Shown one piece after another: positions 7,144 through 12,976 of a stretch of 23,487 nt of DNA. The DNA comes from VBDM01 sp035280025 (GTDB taxonomy: Bacteria; Pseudomonadota; Gammaproteobacteria; Burkholderiales; SG8-39). Made by a program: the position numbers and the translations under genes. How positions within the stretch are numbered: position 1 is the first letter of the stretch; each line of letters opens with the position of its first letter. The stretch covers positions 1 to 23,487 of the forward strand of contig DATEGT010000200.1 in NCBI GenBank assembly GCA_035280025.1, given 5' to 3'. The notes beneath the pieces are model-generated. The model ran no database searches and had not been told where the DNA came from. It was given only the letters and a program-made list of their open reading frames with translations.

Positions 7144-8894
7144 GCCGGGGCCCCGCCTGCGAGGGGCAGCTCGAAGTGGAAGGTGCTTCCGCCGCCCTCG
7201 CGAGGCGCGAATCCGATCGTCCCGCCGAGGCGCTCGACGATGCCCTTGCAGATGCTGAGTCCCAGGCCGGTGCCGCCCGCCTTGCGCACGTGCGAGGCTT
7301 CGAGCTGAGTGAAGGGCTCGAAGAGATGCATCCTGAATTCCAAGGGTACTCCGGGGCCGCGATCGCTGACGCTCACCCTTGCCGTCGTCCCGAGCCTCTC
7401 CAGGCGGACTTCGATCACGGCCCCGTTCGGAGAGAACTTGCTCGCGTTGGAAAGAAGGTTGGTGACGACCTGCACCACGCGATCCGGGTCGGCTTGAACG
7501 CGCGCCCCGGCCGCGGAGGCGTTCAGTACCACGCGAACGCCCAGCGTGCCGGCAAAGGCCTCGTTCTCCCGGATCGAGCGCGCGACCAGGTCCGCGAGGT
7601 CGACCTCCTGTAGCGACATGACCATGCGCCCGGACAGCATCTTCTCCGTGTCCAGGATGTCGTTGACGAGACGGACCAGGCGATCGCAATTCTCAGTGGC
7701 GATCTGCACGAGCTGACGCGCCTTCTCGGGAAGCGCCCCGGTGACGCCGCTTGCGACGAGCCCGAGGGATCCGCGGATCGACGTGAGCGGAGTGCGCAGC
7801 TCGTGGCTCACCGTGGATACGAACTCGTTCTTCAGACGGTCGACCTCCTTGAGCGCGGAAATATCCGTCGCCAGCGAATAGTAGCCAACGACCTCGCCGC
7901 CCGGGCTCCGCCTCGGCACGAGGTGCACCGCGACGTCGATCGCTCTCCGGCCTTTCCGGAGAAAGGCAAAGTCGAAATTCACCTCCCTGCCGGCGAGCGC
8001 TTCGGTGATGCGCGGCTCGACCGTGCGCCAGTTGGAAGCGCCGAGCAGCTCCGGAAGCGCGCGGCCGTGAAACTCCTCTGCCGGGCGGCCGAACCAGCGC
8101 TCGAAGGCCCGGTTGTTGAAGATGAGCCGCCCTCCGCGGTCCACGTACGCGATGAGCGCGGGCACCGCGTCGGTGATCAGGCGCAGCTGTGCCTCGCCCG
8201 CTTTCAGCGCTTCCTCGGCGGCGCGCCCGAGGAGCTGGTGGCGGCGGATGACGACCATGGCCCAGACCAGAAGCGTGCCGCCGAGAGCGGTGCCCCAGAA
8301 GATCAGAAACGAGGAAACCCCCGCGCTGAATTCGGTGTCGGACCGGTGAGTGCGCAGCGAGCGGATTTCCTGCTGCTTGATCTCCTCGGCGAGGCGGCGG
8401 ATCCGCGCGCTGAGCCGGGAGACTTCCTGATCGAGGGTCAGCAGCGCAGCGCCCGCGCCGGGGCCGCGAGCCCTGCGCTCGATGTCGCGGTCCAGGTCGC
8501 TGAGGAAGTCGGCCGCGAGCGCATCGAGCTCCCGCAAGCGGCGCCTCTGATTCGGGTCGATCACCTCGTTCCGCAGCTGGCCGAGCTCCTGGCTCGCCTC
8601 GTCGCGAGCGCCGCGGTACGCGGCGCGATCTTCCGGGTCCGCGGTGATGAGGAATTTTCGCTGCGCCGCCTCGGCGCGCAGCACCGAGCCGATCACCGAT
8701 TCCAGGTGGCCGAGATCGGCGAGGACCTTGCCCTCGAGCCGCTCCGTGCTCACCAGGACGTCGATGCTGCGGTACGCGAACACCTCGACCAGGGCGACGA
8801 CGGCGAGGCCGAGACCGAGGATCACGTTGATCTTGACCCCGAAAGACACGCGCTCCCGGGAGAGCAAGGGGGAGTTTGGCCGCGCCCCTTCCAT
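7140..8894 (-). CDS. CHASE3-PAS membrane sensor histidine kinase
   Basis: 584 residues. First transmembrane helix at about 20-42, then an all-helical extracytoplasmic CHASE3-like region (about 45-190, with AEAAQRKFLITADPEDRAAY typical of the fold). A second transmembrane helix lies near 192-216, a PAS domain at about 232-350, HisKA with phosphorylation site H364 in VSHELRTPLTSI, and an HATPase with the N box NLLSNASKF, G1 DRGPGVP and G2 GGTGLGLSI. Orthodox kinase with no attached receiver. CHASE3 ligands are mostly unknown. The start ATG overlaps the stop of the Hpt gene by one base (TGATG), so the two are translationally coupled. Together with Hpt and two receivers in the same operon it can support a His-Asp-His-Asp relay, although direct transfer to either receiver is equally possible from sequence. 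Confidence 0.93.
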   Translation of the reverse strand: MEGARPNSPLLSRERVSFGVKINVILGLGLAVVALVEVFAYRSIDVLVSTERLEGKVLADLGHLESVIGSVLRAEAAQRKFLITADPEDRAAYRGARDEASQELGQLRNEVIDPNQRRRLRELDALAADFLSDLDRDIERRARGPGAGAALLTLDQEVSRLSARIRRLAEEIKQQEIRSLRTHRSDTEFSAGVSSFLIFWGTALGGTLLVWAMVVIRRHQLLGRAAEEALKAGEAQLRLITDAVPALIAYVDRGGRLIFNNRAFERWFGRPAEEFHGRALPELLGASNWRTVEPRITEALAGREVNFDFAFLRKGRRAIDVAVHLVPRRSPGGEVVGYYSLATDISALKEVDRLKNEFVSTVSHELRTPLTSIRGSLGLVASGVTGALPEKARQLVQIATENCDRLVRLVNDILDTEKMLSGRMVMSLQEVDLADLVARSIRENEAFAGTLGVRVVLNASAAGARVQADPDRVVQVVTNLLSNASKFSPNGAVIEVRLERLGTTARVSVSDRGPGVPLEFRMHLFEPFTQLEASHVRKAGGTGLGLSICKGIVERLGGTIGFAPREGGGSTFHFELPLAGGAPA

Positions 8895-9220
8895 CAGCCT
8901 CCCCGGGCCGCGCGCCTCAAAGCGTCGAGCAGCGCCTCGAACCGAGCGCGCTGGGCCGCGGTCGGCGCCGTATCGCGGCCGCGCCAGCGCGCCACGAGCG
9001 ACTCGGCGGCGCGCGCCGCCCGCCCGGCTCCGGGCATGCCGAAGGTTTCCGCCGATCCGGCGATGCTGTGGAGCTCGCGCTCGATGCCGGCGAGCTCCGC
9101 GGACGCACCCTTGGCGAGGGCGTTCCAGGCCGCGTCGATGCGCGCGAGCCGCGCGCCGAGCCCCTCCCGGTAGGCCGCGCTCGCCTCCTTGAGAAATTCG
9201 CGGAATGTCGCCTGGCTCAT
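8894..9220 (-). CDS. Hpt (histidine phosphotransfer) domain protein
   Basis: 108-residue, all-helical protein with the Hpt signature ELHSIAGSAETFGM near residues 49-62, in which the histidine is the phosphoacceptor. The pattern H-x-I-A-G-S-A-x-x-F-G is the classical Hpt motif. Cytosolic; carries phosphate between receivers in multistep relays. It lies between a receiver-containing protein (12 bases upstream) and the CHASE3 kinase (1-base overlap), so genes for every step of a relay are in one operon. Free-standing Hpt proteins are less common than those fused to hybrid kinases. No hybrid kinase is seen in this window, which makes the receiver at 9233 or 6751 the likely phosphodonor or acceptor. 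Confidence 0.85.
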   Translation of the reverse strand: MSQATFREFLKEASAAYREGLGARLARIDAAWNALAKGASAELAGIERELHSIAGSAETFGMPGAGRAARAAESLVARWRGRDTAPTAAQRARFEALLDALRRAARGG

Positions 9221-9232
9221 GCCCGGACGGCC

Positions 9233-10102
9233 TCAGGATCCGGAGCGCCGAAGGACGGTCTCGAGCGCCTTGGCGAGGACATCCAGCTCGAAAGGCTTGG
9301 TGATATAGCCGTCGGCGCCGAGCGCCAGGCCTTTCAGCACCGCCTCGCGCGTCGCCTTCGCGGTCAGCATGATGACCGGCGTGCTCTTGAGCGCCGGATG
9401 CTGGCGCATCCTCGACAGGACGTCGAATCCATCGGCGTCAGGGAGCATCACGTCGAGCAGCACGATGTCCGGAGCGGGCTGGGCGCCCAGAGTCGAGACG
9501 ATTTCGCTGCGGTTGCCGGCGACGCGCGGCGTGAAGCCCTCGAGGGCGAGGTAATGCTTCAGCAGCTTCGCGAGGCTCGGCTCGTCCTCGATGACGACCC
9601 CGACCGGCTCGCCGCGCGGGCCCGGAGCGCTGGGGTTTCTCGCGCGGCGCGCGATGCGCACGAAATACCCGTGGCGCTTGAGCGACGCGAGGCCTGCGGC
9701 CGCCTGCCGCGCGGACGCTTTGCGCGTGTCGGTTCCAGCCGCGGAGAGCTCCCGCTCCGCGAAGAAGTTGGTGAAATCCAGGGAATCGAGGCCGGCCTTC
9801 GAGGCGTGCGCGACGAACCCGAGGCGCAGGAGCTCTCCGAGCCCCTTGGTGACCCCCTCGAGCGTGAGCCCGGGCATGCCGGCGGCGATCTCGGAGACGC
9901 CGAGGACGCCGTCGACCCGCACGAGCAGGTCGAGCGCCGGGGTCGGGAGCGAGGTGTCCGAGTCGCGGATCTCCTTCGTGCCGCGCGCCGTCAGGACTAG
10001 AACATCGTCCTCCTGAAGGAGAGGCGGGCGTTCGCGCCCGCCGGCAACGCCCGGGTGGCCCGGGCGCGGCTCGCGAGGCCCGTGTCGGACGGACTGTTTC
10101 AT
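9233..10102 (-). CDS. Response regulator with an N-terminal helical/winged-helix-like domain
   Basis: 289 residues. The C-terminal receiver (about 166-285) has E172-D173-E174 in VVIEDEPS, D217 in IVLLDVMLPDADG, Thr in MLTAKA and the lysine in ITKPFE. The N-terminal ~150 residues are unusual for position: output domains normally follow the receiver. That region contains a stretch (about 35-100) with ALDLLVRVDGVLGVSEIAAG and LTLEGVTKGLGELLRLGFV. It looks like a small winged-helix module of the kind found in front of some proteobacterial receivers; no DNA-binding claim can be made. The rest is linker. ATG 10102 was chosen because GGAGG precedes it by 9-10 bases on the minus strand; an upstream in-frame ATG at 10141 would overlap the direct-repeat element. 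First gene of the Hpt/kinase/receiver operon. Confidence 0.8.
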   Translation of the reverse strand: MKQSVRHGPREPRPGHPGVAGGRERPPLLQEDDVLVLTARGTKEIRDSDTSLPTPALDLLVRVDGVLGVSEIAAGMPGLTLEGVTKGLGELLRLGFVAHASKAGLDSLDFTNFFAERELSAAGTDTRKASARQAAAGLASLKRHGYFVRIARRARNPSAPGPRGEPVGVVIEDEPSLAKLLKHYLALEGFTPRVAGNRSEIVSTLGAQPAPDIVLLDVMLPDADGFDVLSRMRQHPALKSTPVIMLTAKATREAVLKGLALGADGYITKPFELDVLAKALETVLRRSGS

Positions 10103-10135
10103 GAGCTGTTCCCTCCGGGCGCCTGCGGAAGACGG

Positions 10136-10153
10136 TCGCATGATATCGCATGA
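10136..10153. repeat. Tandem 8-bp direct repeat TCGCATGA, 10-bp period
   Basis: TCGCATGA occurs at 10136-10143 and again at 10146-10153, separated by TA. A 10-base spacing places both copies on the same DNA face, as in the direct-repeat boxes of OmpR-type regulators. The first copy overlaps a -10-like hexamer on the minus strand (TATCAT, complement of 10140-10145) upstream of the response-regulator/Hpt operon. It would therefore suit repression or autoregulation of that operon. Confidence 0.5.
10140..10145 (-). promoter_or_regulatory. Possible -10 hexamer of the phosphorelay operon
   Basis: Minus-strand TATCAT matches the sigma70 -10 consensus at 5 of 6 bases and lies 38 bases before the ATG at 10102. 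No good -35 hexamer is seen 16-18 bases further upstream, so an activator or another sigma factor may be needed. Low-confidence pattern call. Confidence 0.3.
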
Positions 10154-10154
10154 C

Positions 10155-10164
10155 CCCTCGAGGG
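10155..10164. repeat. Perfect 10-bp palindrome CCCTCGAGGG
   Basis: Self-complementary decamer immediately beside the direct repeat in the divergent gap between the phosphorelay operon and the lipoprotein gene. Candidate operator half; chance occurrence in GC-rich DNA cannot be excluded. Confidence 0.3.
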
Positions 10165-10185
10165 TAGGGCGGCGCTCCGTGTCGC

Positions 10186-10206
10186 GTAAACCCTTACATG
10201 AAATGT
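10186..10206. promoter_or_regulatory. Overlapping dyads GTAA-N4-TTAC and ACAT-GAA-ATGT
   Basis: Two adjacent small dyads: GTAA (10186-10189) with TTAC (10194-10197), and ACAT (10196-10199) with ATGT (10203-10206). They are followed by TTTCCTA at 10213-10219, which matches the heptamer described for BvgA-type LuxR-family regulators. The ATGTC edge recurs in the palindrome upstream of the triple-PAS kinase. Possible binding region for the NarL-type regulator encoded at 12237; inference only. Confidence 0.3.
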
Positions 10207-10257
10207 CAGGTTTTTCCTAGGGGTCCGCACGAAGTGGATTTTGTTCGCGATCACGCA

Positions 10258-10263
10258 TATAAA
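10258..10263 (+). promoter_or_regulatory. TATAAA -10 box for the small lipoprotein gene
   Basis: TATAAA lies in a locally AT-rich patch (10234-10266), 37 bases before the chosen GTG start at 10301. The preceding 16-18 bases show no strong -35 hexamer. Its position argues against the longer reading frame that would start at TTG 10241. Confidence 0.4.
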
Positions 10264-10300
10264 AACATGGGAACGACCGAGGCCAGCGAAGAAAATCGTC

Positions 10301-10654
10301 GTGCTCCATTCCCTCCTATCCCGCCCCTACGTTTTCGCCGCGCTCGCCCTGTCGGGCACGGGCTGCGCGGTCCCCGAGAAGACGAAATTCGCCTGCGGCG
10401 AAGAGCTCCCCTGCTGGCACCCGGGGAGGCCCCTCGTGAGCAGGGAGGGGGTCAGGGCTGCCGCGGGGGAACCGGACAAGGTCGAGCTCGGGAGCGGGAC
10501 CGAGCGATGGTCCTACCGGAACGAGCCCCGCCGGGGCCGCTCCTGGCAGGTACTCGTCGCGGTCCCCTACTCTGGCGTCGTCGGCCTCCGCCACGAGTGG
10601 GTGACGGTGGAGTTCGTCGGCGATCGCGTCCGCGGCATCGAAGTGGAGTATTGA
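10301..10654 (+). CDS. Small exported (lipo)protein with BamE/SmpA-like domain
   Basis: About 117 residues. The N-terminus MLHSLLSRPYVFAALALSGTGCAVPEK is a hydrophobic signal sequence. It is followed by a cysteine in GTGC, a weak lipobox because position -3 is Gly rather than Leu. The mature part (SREGVRAAAGEPDKVE, ERWSYRNE, WVTVEFVGDRVRGIEVEY) resembles the small alpha/beta BamE/SmpA-type fold: a helix ending in a Gly-x-Pro turn, then strands with a W-x-Y. Function is not known; it could be a periplasmic or outer-membrane lipoprotein. GTG 10301 is chosen because it starts the signal peptide and follows the TATAAA box; the frame stays open upstream to TTG 10241. It precedes the NarX-type kinase by 46 bases and may be cotranscribed with it. 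Confidence 0.55.
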   Translation: MLHSLLSRPYVFAALALSGTGCAVPEKTKFACGEELPCWHPGRPLVSREGVRAAAGEPDKVELGSGTERWSYRNEPRRGRSWQVLVAVPYSGVVGLRHEWVTVEFVGDRVRGIEVEY

Positions 10655-10700
10655 GCGGAATTCTTTCGCCCTGGGAGTGTTTGGGAAGGAGGGCACCAGT

Positions 10701-12197
10701 ATGAGCACGACGCTATCCGAGCTGGCGGCCGCGAGACCCGAGTGTCTCCCGAGCGGCGCCCAGGACTCCCTGGAGCTGCTGGAGATTCTGCCGATTCTCG
10801 TCTGGCGATCGGGGCGCGACGCCCGATGCGACTACTTCAACCAGGCGTGGCTCGAGTTTACCGGCCGCCGCCTGGACCAGGAGCTCGGCGACGGCTGGGC
10901 CGAGGGCGTGCATCCCGAGGACCGCGAACGCTGCGTCAAGGAGTACCGGGAGGCCTTCGAAGCCCGCAGCCCGTTCGCGCTCGAGTACCGCCTGCGCCAC
11001 CGCGACGGCGCTTACCGCTGGATCCGCGATCTGGGGCGCCCCCGCTGCTCGGCAGAGGGTGAATTCTCGGGGTACATCGGCGGGTGCATCGACATCACGG
11101 AGAGCAAGGCCGCCGACCAGCGCATCAGGGAGAGCGAGACCCGGCTGCGCGCGTTCATGAACAACAGCCCGTCGGCCATGTTCATCAAGGATCTCGAAGG
11201 CCGCTACCTGGACGTCAATCGGCGTTTCCTGCGGCTCTTCGGGCTGGATCGAGACGCCGTGGTCTGCCGTCGAGATGCGGAGGTCTTCGATTCCGATCTC
11301 GCGGACCAGCTCCGGGCGATGGACGCTCAGGCACTGTATACCGGCGCGCCCGTGGAGGCCGAGGAAGACGTCGGCTCCGCCGACGACCTGCGCACCCATC
11401 TCGTGTGCAAGTTTCCGATCGTCGACGCCGAAGGGAGCATCGCCGCGCTCGGCGGCATCCGCACGGACATCACCGAACGCAAGCGGGCGGAGCGGGAAAT
11501 CTGCGACTCGCGGGAGCAATTGCGCGCGCTCGCTTCCCGGCTGAGCGCGGTGCGCGAGGAGGAGCGGGTCTCCATCGCGCTGAACCTGCACGACGAGCTC
11601 GGCCAGGTCCTCACGGTGGCAAAGCTGGACCTGTCCTTGCTGGAAAGCGCGTTCGAGTCGCGAAAGAAGCGGCTCTCCAAGGCGGGCGTTCTGCGCGAGC
11701 TTCGCTCGGTCGAGTGCACCCTCGACCGGGCCCTTGACGCCATCCGCCGGATCGTCTCGGAGCTTCGCCCCGCGGTCCTGAACGAGCTGGGCCTTGCGGC
11801 GGCGGTCGAATGGCTGGCGCAGGACTTCGAGAAGCGCGCACGCGTGCGCTGCAGCGTGGCGCTCTCGAAACCGCTTCCCGAGCCCGACAGGCAGCGCTCC
11901 ATTGCGCTGTACCGGATCCTCCAGGAAGCCCTCACGAACGTGGCTCGCCACGCCCGCGCCAAGAGCATCGAGATCGAGCTTGGGGAGCACGCGGGCAGCT
12001 ACGTGATGCGCGTGCGGGACGACGGGATCGGGGTTCCGGACGAACGGCTGCGCGACTGGCGCTCGCACGGCTTGAGCGGGATGCGCGAACGAGTGCTCAT
12101 GTTCGACGGGCGGCTCGCGATCGAGCGCGGAACGGACGGCTGCACGACGGTGACGGTCAGCATCCCGCGGGGCGCCGGGACTACGGAGGCGGGTTAG
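10701..12197 (+). CDS. NarX/DegS-type sensor kinase with two PAS domains
   Basis: 498 residues, no transmembrane helix, so probably cytosolic. PAS 1 with PAC at about 23-135 (YFNQAWLEFTG, then HRDGAYRWIRDLGRP), PAS 2 with PAC at about 145-262 (LRAFMNNSPSAMFIKD, DVNRRFLRLFG). HisKA_3 dimerisation domain with H297 in ALNLHDELGQ, then a GHKL ATPase with EALTNVARHA, DDGIG and HGLSGMRER. This is the kinase class that partners NarL/FixJ-type regulators, and one is encoded 39 bases downstream. ATG 10701 follows a good GGAGG (10687-10691), whereas the GTG 24 bases earlier lacks one. PAS domains could bind haem, flavin or small molecules; no cofactor ligand is assigned. Confidence 0.93.
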   Translation: MSTTLSELAAARPECLPSGAQDSLELLEILPILVWRSGRDARCDYFNQAWLEFTGRRLDQELGDGWAEGVHPEDRERCVKEYREAFEARSPFALEYRLRHRDGAYRWIRDLGRPRCSAEGEFSGYIGGCIDITESKAADQRIRESETRLRAFMNNSPSAMFIKDLEGRYLDVNRRFLRLFGLDRDAVVCRRDAEVFDSDLADQLRAMDAQALYTGAPVEAEEDVGSADDLRTHLVCKFPIVDAEGSIAALGGIRTDITERKRAEREICDSREQLRALASRLSAVREEERVSIALNLHDELGQVLTVAKLDLSLLESAFESRKKRLSKAGVLRELRSVECTLDRALDAIRRIVSELRPAVLNELGLAAAVEWLAQDFEKRARVRCSVALSKPLPEPDRQRSIALYRILQEALTNVARHARAKSIEIELGEHAGSYVMRVRDDGIGVPDERLRDWRSHGLSGMRERVLMFDGRLAIERGTDGCTTVTVSIPRGAGTTEAG

Positions 12198-12236
12198 CGC
12201 CTGCACGGACCGCTCGCGCATCGCCGCGCATGCCCA

Positions 12237-12869
12237 GTGATCAAAGTCATCATCGCCGACGACCATGAATTGGTGCGCGAAGGCATCAAGAGGATCCTGC
12301 GCAGGGAGCGCGGCATACGCGTTGTCGCGGAGGCGGCGAGCGTGGCCGAGCTCCTCGGGACCGTCGAGACTTGCGACGCGGATGTCCTGATACTCGACGT
12401 CAACTTTCCGGCCCGGAGCGGCCTGGACGCCCTCGTCGAGCTCAGCCGCAAGGAGCGCAAGCCTGCGGTGGTCATGCTCACCGTATACCCCGAGGATCGG
12501 TTTGCTCTGGCCGCGTTCAAAGCCGGGGCGCTGGCTTACGTGAGCAAGGCGAGCGCGGCGGCCGACCTCGTCAGCGCCGTTCGCAGCGCCGCGGCCGGCG
12601 AACGCCATCTGAGCCCGGTCGTCGTGGACCTGCTCGCGCACAAGCTGAGCGATCCCAGGGGCGGCGCGCCGCACGAAAACCTCAGCGCCCGCGAGGCGCA
12701 GATTTTGTCCATGATCGGCGCCGGTAAGCCGGCCCGGCGAATCGCGACGGAGCTTTCGATCGGCGTGAACACCGTGAATACCTACCGCGCCAGAATCCTG
12801 AAGAAAATGAGGATGCGGACCAGCGCCGAGCTGATCCGCTACGCGATCGAGCGCGGACTCGCGGGGTGA
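12237..12869 (+). CDS. NarL/FixJ-family response regulator (REC-LuxR HTH)
   Basis: 210 residues. Receiver at 1-120 with D8/D9 in IIADDHE, phosphoacceptor D54 in LILDVNFP, Thr in MLTVYP and lysine in YVSKAS. The LuxR-type helix-turn-helix lies at about 147-205 with LSAREAQILSMIGAG, IATELSIGVNTVNTYRARILKKM. It is the obvious partner of the upstream HisKA_3 kinase, 39 bases away on the same strand. The recognition helix (VNTVNTYRARILKK) is standard for the family. It starts at GTG 12237, where the homology begins (MIKVIIADDH); an ATG at 12230 is out of frame. Candidate target dyads are the palindrome at 12901-12910 and the dyads near 10186-10206, which flank this gene pair. Confidence 0.94.
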   Translation: MIKVIIADDHELVREGIKRILRRERGIRVVAEAASVAELLGTVETCDADVLILDVNFPARSGLDALVELSRKERKPAVVMLTVYPEDRFALAAFKAGALAYVSKASAAADLVSAVRSAAAGERHLSPVVVDLLAHKLSDPRGGAPHENLSAREAQILSMIGAGKPARRIATELSIGVNTVNTYRARILKKMRMRTSAELIRYAIERGLAG

Positions 12870-12900
12870 GCGTTTTCGATGTGTCATCGGAAATGCGACG

Positions 12901-12910
12901 CGACATGTCG
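12901..12910. promoter_or_regulatory. Perfect palindrome CGACATGTCG upstream of the triple-PAS kinase promoter
   Basis: A self-complementary decamer 17 bases upstream of the -35 hexamer, centred about 57 bases before the predicted transcription start. That is a typical activator position. Its ATGTC-GG edge resembles the dyad at 10196-10208. Candidate site for the NarL-type regulator that ends 32 bases before it. Confidence 0.45.
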
Positions 12911-12927
12911 GGGTTGCCCTGGCGCTC

Positions 12928-12956
12928 TTGGCAACGTGGGGCGCGGCGGCTATAAG
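12928..12956 (+). promoter_or_regulatory. Sigma70-type promoter TTGGCA-17-TATAAG
   Basis: TTGGCA at 12928-12933 and TATAAG at 12951-12956 each match consensus at 5 of 6 bases, with the optimal 17-base spacer. Predicted start near 12962-12964, leaving a leader of about 14 bases to the ATG at 12977. It drives the triple-PAS kinase, receiver and EAL genes as one likely operon. Confidence 0.65.
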
Positions 12957-12976
12957 TCAAAGCTAATGCACCGAGC

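Noticed and set aside
10241..10300. Longer N-terminus of the small lipoprotein from TTG 10241
   Set aside because: It would put the TATAAA box inside the coding region and bury the signal peptide behind a charged extension.
10713..12887. Long minus-strand open frame antisense to the NarX/NarL-type genes
   Set aside because: GC-rich codon bias leaves an open shadow frame; the translation is rich in Arg, His and Ala without domains, and the + strand genes have complete kinase and regulator motifs.
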